Source of the DNA: Diprion similis
Taxonomy: Eukaryota > Arthropoda > Insecta > Hymenoptera > Diprionidae
Assembly: GCF_021155765.1 (NCBI RefSeq)
Contig: NC_060112.1
Location: forward strand, 13,082,001 to 13,146,000
Direction: 5' to 3'
DNA length: 64,000 nt
Of this stretch, positions 24,470-36,887 are shown one piece after another. The notes beneath the pieces are model-generated. The model was not told where the DNA came from. It worked only from the letters and a program-made list of their open reading frames with translations, and ran no database searches. A program made the translations under genes and the position numbers. Positions within the stretch are counted from its first letter, which is position 1; every line of letters begins with the position of its first letter.

Positions 24470-25184
24470 GGTTTCAAGGCTGTGAATATTGACTCTGTTA
24501 TATTTCTCTGATGTTTTGGGCTATTGACGTGTTCATCTTGAATTCATTTTGGTATTATTTGTTACATATTTTGCAACTGTATATCATTTCTGGATTTTCG
24601 TACCCAGGTAGTAACTGAGTTTTTCTTTTCAACAGATTTGCTTTGTGCCTCAAGCAGCTAGCTAGATGATCATCTATGAAATGTATATCTGTGAAACGCA
24701 AGTTGCAAATATTGCATGCGTAACTCCCATCGACAACGATAATATGTGGTGAAAATGAAAAGTATAACACTTCATCCACATTTATTTTATTACTATCCAC
24801 ATCATAGGGCAAAGAGATCTTTGAAATCTTTCATACTTGTTTTCTGCTATTGACATGTGCAGACTTATTCCCCTTGAGAAATAACTTATCACAAAATTTG
24901 CAAACAGATGGTTCTTCTGCATTTACATACCCTAATAATTGGTGATCTCTTTTTAACACGTTATGTTTGTGCTTTTGTGCTGTTAACCTGATAGTGCATA
25001 TTATGATCATATTAGTAGAGTTACACAAAAAATTTTACGTGCCCAGGTACCACCTACCTGTATGAAATAGATTATTTGATCTGAATGTACCACCTGCCCA
25101 TTTTCAAAATTTGCAACCAATTTAGAAATCATTGAACGTTTCTTTCCGTACATTTCAGAGCTACCGGATGCGATTTCTGATTTA
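24470..25184 (-). pseudogene. Decayed C2H2 zinc-finger remnants
   Basis: Reading on past the stop of the upstream zinc-finger frame, coding-like pieces continue in shifted frames. A Lys-rich linker lies at about 25070-25184 (frame +1 relative to the main frame). A finger-like piece at about 24831-24990 has CKFC, then HVNSRKQ where the second zinc His is expected. Another at about 24580-24760 has CNIC and later H and H. A last one has CKIC followed by a stop, with HVNSPKH appearing in another frame. At least two frame breaks and a lost His ligand separate these units, so they look like dead copies of the same finger type. Introns could rescue some of it, but I saw no convincing splice pairs. 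Confidence 0.5.
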
Positions 25185-26204
25185 TTAACAACGGAGTATA
25201 AACTGTTCGAGCTGCGAGCACAGTTGATGCAATATTGCCATGGGATCTTCTACTTGGTTTTTCTCTTTATGCCCTGTGTTTTCTTTAGATACTGAGAGTG
25301 TTTTAATATTGCTCTGATGTTTTTTACCAGTGTTATGTTGTTCTATATTGTATTCGTTATTTGGGAGTTTTTTGCAACAATATTTACACCAGTAGCTCTG
25401 ACTATCCTCAATATCTATAGGTTCTTGCAATAAATTACTTGGGCAGTCAAATTCTACATCTTTGCCTGCAGTCTCCTGCAACTTTTGCAGCTGATTTTTA
25501 TGAGCTTTACCGTTAATGTGTTGATTTATATTCATAGTAGAGTTTGGAATATGTTTACTACAAACTGTGCACACACAAATGCCATTTTGATCAACAGTAA
25601 TACATTTTGGTATTTTTTCTCTGCCCTGTGTATCTTTACCACTACAGCATGCAGAGGATTGTTGCGTATTAACTTTAACAATAACACTTGCTTTACTTGG
25701 CTTTGGCAAATTTTTACTCAAATTACGGATTCGGTTCTCATATGTCTTATCATAGGTTAACAAACTGTCCAAAGGCCTAAGTGTCATGTCACATTGAACT
25801 GGAAGATCTTGCACGCTACTACAGCTACTTCTCCAGAGATATTCCTGTTTCTTAAATGTATGCACAACACTTTGAAGATGATTGACGACACAGTCGTTCT
25901 CGTTGCTGTTAATTACTAGCGCGTTGCAATACCTACATTGGAGGCTATCAATGCCTGTGATGATAAAATCTATATCCCCGTTATAAGAGGAATCTTGTAT
26001 AATACGAACCAACAGTTTATTATATTTGTGTCTTTTACCGACAGTGTGTTCGAAAACATGATGGTTTGGCATATCGAATTTACAAATTTTGCAATTAACA
26101 GTTTTGCGTTCAACATCACTTACATAATAATTTTTCAAACTAATCTGCTTCAAGTATGTCAACTGAGTAACGCTGATGTTCGGTGGCGAGCAGCTCGAAT
26201 TCAT
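25185..26204 (-). CDS. C2H2/U1-type zinc-finger protein, 339 residues
   Basis: A single intact frame. It contains four zinc fingers of the U1-like/JAZ kind, with C-x2-C and widely spaced His residues: about 36-59 (CKIC to GKRH), 88-113 (CRYC to SVVH), a third with CTVC to NGKAH, and a fourth with CKYC to TGKKH. Each of the last two is followed by a basic HxNxL/SNIKTL-like stretch. This finger class often binds double-stranded RNA or DNA-RNA hybrids, but the specific function is unknown. I chose the first Met after an upstream in-frame stop. The frame ends directly before decayed finger-like sequence, so the protein may be a truncated version of a longer ancestor. It lies head to head with WDR6, with about 740 bases between the two start codons. 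I do not recognise an orthologue. Confidence 0.7.
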   Translation of the reverse strand: MNSSCSPPNISVTQLTYLKQISLKNYYVSDVERKTVNCKICKFDMPNHHVFEHTVGKRHKYNKLLVRIIQDSSYNGDIDFIITGIDSLQCRYCNALVINSNENDCVVNHLQSVVHTFKKQEYLWRSSCSSVQDLPVQCDMTLRPLDSLLTYDKTYENRIRNLSKNLPKPSKASVIVKVNTQQSSACCSGKDTQGREKIPKCITVDQNGICVCTVCSKHIPNSTMNINQHINGKAHKNQLQKLQETAGKDVEFDCPSNLLQEPIDIEDSQSYWCKYCCKKLPNNEYNIEQHNTGKKHQSNIKTLSVSKENTGHKEKNQVEDPMAILHQLCSQLEQFILRC

Positions 26205-26942
26205 CTTGAATGTTCTCTCTTCAAGTCCAGGCTGACGATCAGAAAATTTTTAGGCCTTCCCTGTTAGTCAGGGATCCATGCCTTGGTCGCCTGTATTCAA
26301 TTTTGTAACGTCATCCATAGCAGTCGAATCTGTTAAATCCAATATAAGTTAACTCAAGTATTTCTATACATTAGACCTGGGGAAATATTCCTTTATTTAT
26401 AGTTGCATAATTTGCGTGGGGCTATGCAATGTAACCTTTCTGGTAGGAAATATAATTTGCGCGACATACCATTTGAAGATAATCCTTTTTTCGTGCATTT
26501 ATATTTTTCAAGTTCACAGCCGCAGAGAACTCGTAATGGAACTGAATGTGGATCGCGTCGAAAGTAGTCAGGCAAGCCGAGTAACTGGATATCCGTATTA
26601 TCACGGCATTATCAATGTTTACGTAAGTCTAAACTCCAGCTGACAGCGGGGAAGTTCACTGCAAGGCAAGGGGATGTCCAGTATTTGGTCCGGTACTGCC
26701 GAGGTACTTCCCAGAGTTGTGTGGTGACCACGTGATCAACTTGAAGAGGACGAAGATTCAATTTTTCGCCACCAGATGGAAAACAGTGCATCTAAATTCC
26801 ATGCGAGTGCGGTAAACACGTGTATAGTAGAGATCAGTGGTGAATACTTATGTCTATGGGTAAACAGATATCCACAGATGATAGGTTAGGGTAGTGTTGT
26901 GTGCTCTTCGTTTGGTGACACCTTTTCAATAAAATATCAAAT
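26205..26942. promoter_or_regulatory. Shared upstream region of zinc-finger gene and WDR6
   Basis: Divergent start codons flank this stretch, so it should carry both promoters. It contains a CACGTG E-box near 26728 and a related ACACGTGT near 26817. A possible non-coding or alternative exon lies at 26520-26622, bounded by an acceptor-like TTCACAG and a strong GTAAGT donor. No TATA box is obvious for either gene. Confidence 0.4.
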
Positions 26943-29900
26943 ATGTCAGAATTGCTGAGCACCGACGTCCTTGCCGTACTTAGCGTGGGTGACTACATTT
27001 TTATAGGTTCGTTTTGTATTTTATTTATTCCACTGCATATTTCACTTATAGTCGATAAGGTCACCAGATTATTAAATTGCTAATTTGTTACTTATCAGGT
27101 CTCCAGTGTGAAAAATCACTGTAAAGAATGTGGAAAACCAATGCATGTTTATGAAAACAACAGTTTTGTAAAGAATTTTTTCAACCACTTCATTAGTCTC
27201 GTTGGCCGGTTTTTCAAAACACTTTGACTCTTCATATGCCAAAATTTTTAATTTTACGCTACCTGTATTTACACTACAGATTGAAACTTACACAGGTCAC
27301 CTGATCTGAATGATAGGTATCAAACTGTACTTATTTATCATAGGCAGTCTTTCTCTTAACTATTGATACTTTTTTTTTAAATTCATTCTTTAGTATCATA
27401 TTCGGTAACATTTCATTCAACACAAATGCTTTCATTCATTTCAGGAATAGGATATACCCTACGTGTGTACGAGAAATCAACTAACAACTTCATATCAAAG
27501 TTAGATGTGTGTTATCCAGATAAAATTCATGGTATCGTGAAAGGTCCTGGGAACTACTTGGCTGTATTTGGTGGGAAAAAAATAGGCATAGTGGAAGTGA
27601 AATCTTCTAATAAGACGGCACTGTAAGTTCATCAAAAACTGTTATTTGATACCCACTGGCCAAATATTTTCCTTTACCCTGAGATACTCTAATGCAGAAT
27701 CACATTGTACAATGATGTTCATCGATTCAATGACTGGATAATTGCTGCAGGTTGGTGTAGCAGCAAAAATGAGCCTTCGAGGCTTGTCATTCTCTTTGCA
27801 CATAATTGCTTGTATGTTTACGATTGGCTGAAAAACGAGGCCCAGGAATTCCAATGTAAAGAAAAATGTATTTTGTATCCTTTTGTTGCTGCTATAAAAA
27901 GTTACGCTTTTATGTAACACAAACATGGTTTACATGTCTTTTGTTGCCTACAGTGCAAACTCGAAGTAATCATTTCTGCGACAGTACAAGAAAGTGGACT
28001 TCTTAGTATTAAGGTGTGAGAGTACAAGAAAATTTTTACATCCTGGCACTGAAATGCGCTCTTGTTCATACTCTGTGATTGAAAAAATAAAAGAGTAGGT
28101 CGGGGCACTTCTGACGGAAGCTATGGTTTACACGTACACGTATGTTATTTTCGAGTTACTTCTCAGACAAACTTTTCCCATCGCCGGAGCGAAACCCCTC
28201 AGGCTCCACCCACTGTAAATACATGTACACGTTTGTTTTTTGTGCTCACGTTTTTCTCAAGTCACTCTTTAGGGGAGCAAAGTACCCAGGTGAGTCTAAA
28301 GAAGCATAGCTTCAAAAAAACTTTTAAACCGTGCTTTTGTTACATAAAGTATCATAAGCACCATAGAGGCTAAATCTTTTTTGTAAAATCATCTACTTCT
28401 TCTTCTCGATGCACAATCTAATATTATGAATATCACACACGTGGATTGATAATGCGATATTATTGAGCTTTTGGTGAAAAAAAAAACTTAAATACGTTGA
28501 AGCTACATAAGATCAATGTTTTAAACTTAGTTTCGCGCTACATCTTACTCCACTCACACAACACTTTGAGACTTGTGTATATTTTTTGCCTTTTGAGGAG
28601 AGATCAACCAACAAGTTTTCCACAATCTAATCATCATTGATCCATCTACTAAGTACACAAAATACGGTTACAGACCACTACCAAGTTCATTAAATTTAGA
28701 ATCTTGCTCAAGTATTGATTGAACTATTTTAATCATAAATGAGTTTGGTGTTATGTTGCTATATTATTCCTGACTGAGAGAATATAGATACGGTGGATCA
28801 GTCACTAGTGATCAGGCTGATAATTTTGTAGTGTTTGCTGGTACAGTTTTTCAAGAAATTGTCATATGGGCTGTACGAAATTTTAACAAAGGGGAAGAGG
28901 TACCGGTTCTACATCGCTTAAGAGGACACAATGTGAGTAATTTTTACCACTCGTCCAATCAAAAATTCTTGCGTCAATGTACATATAATACAACGACAAA
29001 GCATTTACTTGAATAAATAATTGCTTTTTGCAGGGTGTTATTTTCTCTGTCACATTTGATCCCATCACATCTCTTATGTGTTCTACATCAGATGATAGAA
29101 CAATCAGGCTTTGGTCAGTTGGAATTAACTCCTCTGATAATGGCATTGCCAAATGGAAAAATGCAAAAATTTCTCTAATGACTACCATGTTTGGTCATAC
29201 AGCCAGAGTGTGGAGAGCTGTGATTAGGAAAGATTTTGTGATAAGCATAGGTGAGGTATGTACCACACTTCATAAATATCCATTTCAGCTTCAGGTTTGC
29301 TAATGACCTAATTTATACAATTTATTGAAGTACCTGTGGAGGCATTGATTGTCTCTAATTCATGGCATGGACATTGTTAACAATATAGTATTTCAATTAT
29401 ACTCTATCACTTACTTTAAGGACTCTCTGATGTGTATCTGGACAAAAAGGGGTACCTTAATCAACAAAATAGAAGCGCATCATGGAGCACCTATTTGGAG
29501 CATTGATGTGTCTGAGGATGGAAAGACAATCGTCACCGGAGGTGGGGATGGAGCTGTTCATGTGTGGCCGCTCAAGGCGGATACGAATTTCGAAACAAAA
29601 ATAATTCCATTGGAAAGTTCAAATGACGTACCAAAGCACATAGGATTTTTAAATAGTAGAAATATTGTCATTATAACACAGACGGGGAAAATCTTGACTC
29701 ACAATAAAGAATCTGGCCTGAAAGAAGTACCACTCGACACAACAATGTATGCTAGTTATATTGTGATGCAGATATCCCCGGATCGCAAACGTCTTGGTCT
29801 CGCTTCTTTGAATGGATATTTAACTTTATATGAAGGTACGAAAGTTTTGTGTATCTTTATTTTTCAGTAACGACATCATATTTGCACAAAAATAAAATGC

Positions 29901-32900
29901 AACTGACAAATATCAACCAAATCTAATATGCACCTACAGAATATAACTTGTAGAACGATTGCGATTCCTGAATCAGCATGTCGAGTCTTACGAAGTCACA
30001 AAGTTTTTTCAAGTTATGGATCCTATCAGATTGTATGCATAAGTTTACACAAAATTTCCCGAGTGATTAACACGTTGGTCCTTGTAGTGAATACAAAAGA
30101 TAAATTTACTTGGTAATCGAAGGTGAGATGCAACTGAATATGAAATGCATCCAGATTTTCTAGTATAAATTACCACAATCCTACGAAAGTACACTCTACT
30201 TTTGTTCAAATGATCAATTTATCTGATAGCGTGCAATGATCAAATGACCAAATAAAATTGGTATAATTTTGTAGCAATAATTGAATATTTATGTGCAGAT
30301 AACTCTGAAACAAGACATCTAAAAAGAGTTTTAGAACAAAAAATAATGGATTCTAAAGTACTCTCAATGCATTGGTTGAATGAAGATTCTTTATTGTTAT
30401 GTGGAATTGAAGGCTGTATGAAAACGGTAAAAATAGTGCAAGGTGCGTAAATCTTGTGCAATTATGTAAAATGTTGGCCAGGTTATTATGTTCAACTTAA
30501 TTATGCTGAATACCGATATTCGTTGCAGGTACAGCATTAGTTATTTCAAAGCATTTGCTACCTCAGAGCCGAGAGCGTTGGACAACTACAGCTGTTGTAT
30601 ATGAAAATCTCATGATCTGTGGAGATCGAGCAGGAAGTATTCATCTTTTTCGAATTGGTGATGTGGGAATTGACAATCTGCCAACCGATTACACGAATTC
30701 TTCTCATATACATCCCTTTCAAAGTCTGCTCAAAATTCATGGAAGACTAGGTGTACATTCGTGCAAAATTGTTGAAGATAAACTATTGACTACAGGCCGA
30801 GATGGTACTTTGAGATTTTACAAACTACAAAAAATTGATGGCCAGAAAACAATAAGCCCTTTGCATATAGATAAGATGCCGATGGATTGGGTTAGCGTAA
30901 CATTGAAAACTTGCACTGATCTCTACGTACTCGGTTTCAAAGAGGTAGAAACTTGATTGCTAAACTTGATTAACTTGATGAACTAATAACTGGGAATTGC
31001 ACAATATCGTTGTTTTTTCAAGTACATGGGGTAGAAATATCAAGCAAGTTGATTATGGAAGTGTGATCCAATGTGAGCCCATTTCCTTTTAACCGATAGT
31101 ATTTACTTCCCAACTGAAATGTATCACAGTTTCAAAACTAGTTGGTTCTACTTTGCAGGTTGATTTTGTCCTATACAGTACTGCACATCAGCGGGTTTTG
31201 TTAAGAATTCGATGTGGAGGAGGACATAGATCATGGGACTACGTATTGAATGACGAGAATTTTTACTTTACTTACATACGAGACAAACAAATCCATGTAG
31301 CCAAATGTCAACCAAATTTTCTAGCTACTCTTGCAGTGCAGGTATTATAACTACACGTTAACAAATCAGATTACAACAATTCGTGGTACATTATTCATAG
31401 TAATATTCAGTTCCAATGTAAATAACGATTATGTTCGAGCAGAATGGATTTCATACAAAAGAGGTGTACTGCATTCAACCAATACCAACAATAACTGGTC
31501 ATAACATATTAATATCCGGCGGCGAAGATCGTATTCTTCGGATCACACATATAAAACGTTGTGGCATGGATAGTAGTATCAATCAGAAATTCACCACCAT
31601 GGCTTTATTAAGTGGACACATATCGAGCATCAAAACACTATCGTCAATTAATTTACAAAACACGGCAGAATGTAGCAGAAATCTAATATTCTCTGGAGGA
31701 GGCAGAGCACAACTGAAAGTTTGGCTGATAAGTATGAAGTTCGAAAAAAATGCAGTGCATGTAGATAACTTGAACTGTGTAGAATTGGCAACGCACATGT
31801 TGCGGGGCACCGATCAGCAACAAAGAAAGTCTTTGCAGCAAGAATTTCGCCAACGTCATTACATGGACCCTGAGACGCGGTACATGAGCATAAATGCATA
31901 CAGAATCCCAAGAAAACCAAATTTCATCTTACTACTATTAGGTTGCTCAGATGGATTTTTAAGGTAATGGCGATATAATTGGTAGGAATGTTTTACATTA
32001 AAAAGACGATTATAGTATGACTAATGATTCTATTCGTATCGAAATCATAGTTGTTTTATTTGCAGAATTTTTTCCTATGACATTGAAACTTGCAACATAT
32101 CCACCCGAACTGCTATACCATATTATAATCGGTGCATTATAATGACACATTTGTTCTATTACGATGAAAATTTAATTGCTCTAACAATGGCAACAGACGG
32201 TATCGTCAATTTTTGGTGCCTGAATGATGTGGTTAATGATATTGTTGAAGATTTATCTGATAAAGTGTCAAAAATTCCTATTTTGCCATTCGCAAAACTA
32301 AGGCTTCATCAATGTGGTATTAACAGTTACGATTTGAAAATGTTGAAAGAATCGCTGTTTATATTGGCAACTGGTGGCGATGATAATCTTCTTTGTCTCG
32401 TTATGTTTGAAATTAAATCCGAGAATGGAGCACTAATTCTACATAAAATAAGGAAATGGAATTCTGCCTCATCACATTCCACACAAGTTACAGGTACTTC
32501 ATAGTTTCGCAGCAAAAAAATGTTTCAACTCAAGTTTGAAAGTCAAATAACTGCAATATCATTGTTATACTTTCTAATTTAACATCGGCGATTCATCTTG
32601 TTTTCCAGGATTGATATTGAATGAAACTGGTAGTCTTTTCAGTGTTGGGATAGACCAGAAAGTTTTAACATTCAACTACCACTACGATGATACAAAGTTG
32701 ACAGTGTCCCTAGTAGATGAAACAATTACTTCTGTTGCAGACGTGCAAGGAATGACAATGTGTTATGCTCATGAGTAAGTACGAATTATCCTATACAACT
32801 TTTAATTTTTTGTCTCTTCCCCTACACACTCAATTTACTGTAACCATTTCTAAAATTATCAATAATTTTTCTAGCATTGACAGTACGCTGTTATGTACTT

Positions 32901-32950
32901 ATGGCAAAGGATTTGAATTGATAAGAAGAACACAGCGATCTGCTATTTAG
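26943..32950 (+). CDS. Wdr6: WDR6 homologue, WD40 partner of tRNA methyltransferase
   Basis: Human WDR6 and yeast Trm734/Rtt10 are WD40 scaffolds for the FTSJ1/Trm7 2'-O-methyltransferase that modifies position 34 of tRNAs. Exons: 26943-27006, 27445-27622, 27698-27874, 27954-27965, 28788-28932, 29034-29255, 29421-29835, 30299-30442, 30529-30944, 31159-31341, 31443-31963, 32066-32493, 32609-32774 and 32875-32950, giving 1048 residues (human about 1120). WD-repeat landmarks include LRGHN followed by TSDDRTIRLWS, SIDVSEDGKTIVTGGGDG with VHVW, CGDRAGSIHLF, ISGGEDRILRI, GGGRAQLKVW and ATGGDDNLL. The whole chain closes in frame. The 12-nt exon at 27954 is inferred from frame and splice sites only. 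No signal peptide or membrane segment is visible, as expected for a cytoplasmic protein. Confidence 0.9.
27966..28787 (+). other. Intron of WDR6 with a GC-richer patch
   Basis: An 822-base intron. The part at about 28090-28300 is GC-richer than the rest and contains two loosely similar units around ACACGTACACGTATG and ACATGTACACGTTTG. This may be an old insertion or an intronic regulatory element. No coding signal is seen. Confidence 0.3.
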
Positions 32951-32980
32951 TATAAAACAAATATTTCTTGGACCTATTAT

Positions 32981-32986
32981 AATAAA
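32981..32986 (+). other. Poly(A) signal of WDR6
   Basis: AATAAA lies 31 bases after the WDR6 stop codon, implying a very short 3' UTR. Confidence 0.65.
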
Positions 32987-33717
32987 TACAGAAACAAAAC
33001 CTACACTTTCTATTTGAGCATAATTGTGATGCGGTAGTTGATAAAACAAAGTAGTTGAATAATCGCTAATTGTAAACTTATGCATACAGTTTTATAATCG
33101 ACTTACTAAGATTATGTTGATAAATTGAGTCAGATAAAAAAACGCTGGATTTCATTGCACCTGGCAGAGGTATTATTTATTAATATTTCAACATGTAGCA
33201 AATTTATGATTACATGAAATTAACAAAGCAAGTTGTAATGTGAAAATTACTTTCTAACATAATGTTATATCGTATTGACGATATATTATACATGAATTTT
33301 TATCTTTTTATCAAATCAAGTTGATATATTTTACATTTATAATATAAGTCGCTCTGATAAAGTGAAATTAATCTTCCGTTGAAAAAATGAAAAATTTTCG
33401 TTTATAAAAAATAAAATACCATTACCAAAAAGTATCACAAACTTGATAGAAGTTATATGTATATTCTTACATTTTATCACTAAACATACATATTTATTCA
33501 GCGACAATGCATATATGTTAAACAAACTTAAACCTATATTCTAGTCAGATAACAAAATTTATTTTATGTTAGTGAACGGAATGAAATTTTTTTTTTTTTT
33601 TATGAAAAAAAAAAATACTTCACAAAATAACAATGCAGATAGCCTAAGTATCAACACTAATCATGAGGCTTCAATACAGATTAATATTATATATAAGAAA
33701 CTTTGGTGAACTTTAAT
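32987..33717. other. Convergent intergenic region between WDR6 and Hsp70
   Basis: AT-rich, with T- and A-runs near 33588-33615 and no coding signal. It contains the Hsp70 3' UTR; a TTTATT (AATAAA on the minus strand) lies at 33558-33563. Confidence 0.6.
33558..33563 (-). other. Candidate Hsp70 poly(A) signal
   Basis: AATAAA on the minus strand, about 155 bases past the Hsp70 stop codon. Confidence 0.5.
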
Positions 33718-35622
33718 TTAGTCAACTTCCTCTACAGTGGGACCCGAGTAGCCATTGCCAGCCTGACCTCCAGGTCCTTGTGCTCCACCTCCCTGATGAA
33801 GTTTGGTCATGATGGGCTGACACTGCTTCTGCACCGTTTCCAGCTTATGTTGATACTCTTCTTTGTCGGCCAAGGTATTACTGTCGAGCCAGCGGATAGT
33901 TTCCTCACAAAGATTGATGACCATATCTTTGTCTCCCTGAGGCAACTTTGAGCCTTGCTCCTGCACAGCTTGTTTCACAGAAAAGACGTAGCTCTCAAGC
34001 TGATTTCTTGTAGCAACTCTCTCACGCTGCTGACTATCCTGCTCACGGTAGCGTTCAGCTTCCGATAGCATTCGATCAATTTCTTCACGGGACAGCCGGC
34101 CCTTGTCATTAGTGATGCGAATGTCACTGCTACGACCACTGGCTGTGTCCTTAGCAGTGACTCGCAGAATTCCATTAGCATCCATATCAAAAGTCACCTC
34201 GATCTGAGGAATTCCACGAGGAGCTGGCGCAATTCCACTTAGCTCGAATTTACCAAGTAGATTATTGTCCTTTGTCATAGCACGTTCACCCTCAAAAACT
34301 TGAATCGTTACCCCAGGCTGATTGTCAGCATAGGTCGTAAAGATCTGGGTCTTCTTACAGGGGATTCGAGCATTACGTTCTATGATGTTGGTCATAACCC
34401 CGCCGGCAGTCTCAATCCCCAGAGAAAGAGGGGCGACGTCAACCAGGAGGACATCTTGAAGGCTGGAGGTCTTGCTTTCTTCTCCGCTGAGAATAGCTGC
34501 CTGTACAGCAGCGCCATAAGCTACTGCTTCGTCCGGATTGATGGAGAGATTGAGCTGCTTACCATTGAAGAAGTTCTGTAGTAGGCTCTGGATCTTGGGT
34601 ATACGTGTTGAACCACCAACCAGAACAATATCTTGTATTGAGCTTTTGCTCATCTTGGCGTCGAGAAGAGCTTTTTCAACTGGCTCCAGCGTCGCCCTGA
34701 ACAGATCTGCGCAAAGTTCCTCGAAGCGTGCCCTTGAAATTCTAGTGTAAAAGTCAATGCCATCGAAGAGAGCATCGATTTCGAGGGTTGCCTCGGTGCT
34801 GGAGGACAGAGTACGTTTTGCTCGTTCAGCTGCAGTACGCAAACGGCGGATAGCACGTGGGTTATTCCTTAGATTCTTCTTGTACTTCCTCTCAAACTCC
34901 TTTGCAAAATGATCAACAAGCCTCGAGTCAAAGTCTTCCCCACCCAAATGAGTATCTCCTGCAGTTGACTTTACCTCGAATAGCGAACCCTGATCAATTG
35001 ACAAGATTGATACATCAAAGGTCCCACCACCCAGATCAAAAATCAGAACATTTCGTTCTCCTTGTAGGTTCTTGTCAAGTCCATAAGCAAGGGCGGCAGC
35101 AGTAGGCTCGTTGATAATTCTCAAGACGTTGATGCCGGCTATAGCTCCAGCATCTTTGGTTGCCTGCCTCTGAGAGTCATTGAAGTAGGCTGGGACAGTA
35201 ATAACTGCATCCTTGATCTTTTGCCCAAGGAAAGCCTCAGCTGTCTCCTTCATTTTAGTCAGGACCATGGAACTGATCTCTTCTGGGTTGAATCGTTTTT
35301 TCTCGCCACAAAACTCCACCTCGATCTTGGGTTTTCCTGCCTCTCCAACAACGCGGAAAGGCCAGTGCTTGATGTCATTCTGGATTTTTGGATCATCGAA
35401 ACGCCGGCCGATCAACCGCTTCGCATCGAACACAGTATTCGCCGGGTTTAGGGCCACCTGATTCTTGGCAGCGTCCCCGATCAGCCGCTCGGTGTCCGTA
35501 AATGCCACATAGCTGGGTGTTGTTCGGTTTCCTTGGTCATTTGCGATTATTTCGACTTTTCCTTGCTGCCATACTCCGACGCAGGAATACGTCGTACCAA
35601 GGTCGATTCCGATTGCGGGCAT
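33718..35622 (-). CDS. Hsp70: Heat shock protein 70, cytosolic inducible type
   Basis: ATP-dependent chaperone; it binds exposed hydrophobic segments of unfolded proteins with Hsp40 and nucleotide-exchange partners. One uninterrupted coding exon gives 634 residues, the normal length. Family signatures are IDLGTTYS at about 6-13, [12 protein letters not shown] at about 200, and [13 protein letters not shown] at about 335-350. Substrate-domain motifs include [14 protein letters not shown], and the C-terminus is a GGxxG-rich tail ending in EEVD, which marks a cytosolic Hsp70 able to bind TPR co-chaperones. I start at MPAIGIDLG rather than at a Met 28 codons upstream, because every family member begins at this point and the extra residues are unrelated. 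Lack of introns, a TATA box and heat-shock elements all point to a stress-inducible copy. Confidence 0.98.
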   Translation of the reverse strand: MPAIGIDLGTTYSCVGVWQQGKVEIIANDQGNRTTPSYVAFTDTERLIGDAAKNQVALNPANTVFDAKRLIGRRFDDPKIQNDIKHWPFRVVGEAGKPKIEVEFCGEKKRFNPEEISSMVLTKMKETAEAFLGQKIKDAVITVPAYFNDSQRQATKDAGAIAGINVLRIINEPTAAALAYGLDKNLQGERNVLIFDLGGGTFDVSILSIDQGSLFEVKSTAGDTHLGGEDFDSRLVDHFAKEFERKYKKNLRNNPRAIRRLRTAAERAKRTLSSSTEATLEIDALFDGIDFYTRISRARFEELCADLFRATLEPVEKALLDAKMSKSSIQDIVLVGGSTRIPKIQSLLQNFFNGKQLNLSINPDEAVAYGAAVQAAILSGEESKTSSLQDVLLVDVAPLSLGIETAGGVMTNIIERNARIPCKKTQIFTTYADNQPGVTIQVFEGERAMTKDNNLLGKFELSGIAPAPRGIPQIEVTFDMDANGILRVTAKDTASGRSSDIRITNDKGRLSREEIDRMLSEAERYREQDSQQRERVATRNQLESYVFSVKQAVQEQGSKLPQGDKDMVINLCEETIRWLDSNTLADKEEYQHKLETVQKQCQPIMTKLHQGGGAQGPGGQAGNGYSGPTVEEVD

Positions 35623-35868
35623 CTTTGATACACTGAAGTCACTCTTACTTGACGTTTTAGAGAAAATCAGGAAATTCTTGCTTTTTCTCCGGAATTGATA
35701 CAACACTAGGAAAACTTTGACACTTGTAAGGACTTGGATTGATTAATTTGTCGATTTTTATAGCGTTACTAATTCACTGATCTGACTTCTGCAAAACTGC
35801 GAAGTTTCTTGAGTTCCTCTTGACTTGTCGCGTAGTTAAACACTGGCCTACTGCGTCGACTCCCGTCC

Positions 35869-35874
35869 TTTATA
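35869..35874 (-). promoter_or_regulatory. Hsp70 TATA box
   Basis: TATAAA on the minus strand, about 247 bases upstream of the Hsp70 start codon. Transcription should begin near 35840-35846, giving a long 5' leader typical of inducible hsp70 genes. Confidence 0.75.
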
Positions 35875-35879
35875 TTTCG

Positions 35880-36075
35880 CGCGAAAAGTTCGCGACGCAA
35901 CCAGAAGATTCTGACGAATTGGTTGAATCTTCTGGATGCGCATGCACAGCTATTGGCTGTTACCATAGTTACGGCGTCGATTTTTCCAGAAGTGAAATGT
36001 CTAGACGCCGGGAAAATAGTGAAGCGGGTGGAAATTTTCATGAATTTCAGCACTCGATTATTCTGGAATAAGAAC
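35880..36075 (-). promoter_or_regulatory. Cluster of heat-shock elements upstream of Hsp70
   Basis: Inverted GAA/TTC pentamers recur just upstream of the TATA box. On the plus strand they read GAAaagTTC (about 35883-35891), GAAgaTTCtgacGAA (about 35904-35918), GAAtcTTCtGGA (about 35925-35936), TTCcaGAAgtGAA (about 35985-35997, a three-unit element in correct spacing) and TTCtgGAAtaaGAA (about 36061-36074). A weaker TTCcaGAA lies near 36253. CCAAT-like motifs lie near 35918-35922 and 35952. This arrangement is the known binding pattern for trimeric HSF. Confidence 0.8.
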
Positions 36076-36887
36076 GTATGTTCAATCCGTATTCCATTTA
36101 TACGGTTCGATGCAAATGACTAATTTGGTTCGTTTACACGATAATTTCAGTTCAAGAAGATTGCTGTGTGGACAAAACTTGCTAGTTTTGGTCGCAAAAT
36201 GATTGACGCAATTAAAAAAAAAAGTTTACGTCAGAATTACTGGCGCCGTACATTCCAGAAGTAAGTACAATATGTTCAGCACATAGTCTATATTTATTGA
36301 CACCGAGTTACGTATAGTTTAAGGAGTTTTCAGTTGATCGAATTCATGTATGTATATTTACATATATAATATGTGTGTGTATTATATATATACATATTAT
36401 AGACTTAAGTGTGACGCATCCAATTTGCAGGAGTAACATGAAACTAACCCTAATTTTTTAAATATATTGCCTTGGAAATCAATGAACATAAGATCTCAGG
36501 ACTCTCTCCAATAATCTGGTTTGAAATAATTGTTACAAACATACTTGAACAGTATCTCCGTTTTGCGTTGCCACAATAACATTTCTCTAATACTACATAC
36601 ATGTACATACATGTACTATCGAAGTCAGATTAGATTGCAGTTCAACGCTTACTGTCGGCACGAGTAGATAGTGCTTAGCTTCAGAAGTAGACGCGAAAAC
36701 TTCTATTCTGAGACTAATTTAGTCTTTGGGTAATTACGTACAATTAGTAAGCTGTTGTGCAGACCAATTTATACATAGGTATTAGTACATGATAATCATT
36801 TTAATTGGTACCGGCATGACAATTGCTACGAAGATTTAATCACACCTTTGAACTCAACAGCACTTATACAATTTTTAGTAGCACATA
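36076..36887. other. Intergenic region upstream of regucalcin copy 1
   Basis: No coding signal. It contains an AT-rich (TA/GT)n stretch at about 36350-36402. A possible 5' UTR acceptor (ATTTTTAG, ending 36879) lies just before the copy 1 start codon, so a non-coding first exon probably lies in this interval. Confidence 0.5.

Noticed and set aside
33703-35461. Several plus-strand open frames opposite Hsp70
   Set aside because: Antisense open frames are a known by-product of hsp70 codon use. They show no domains.
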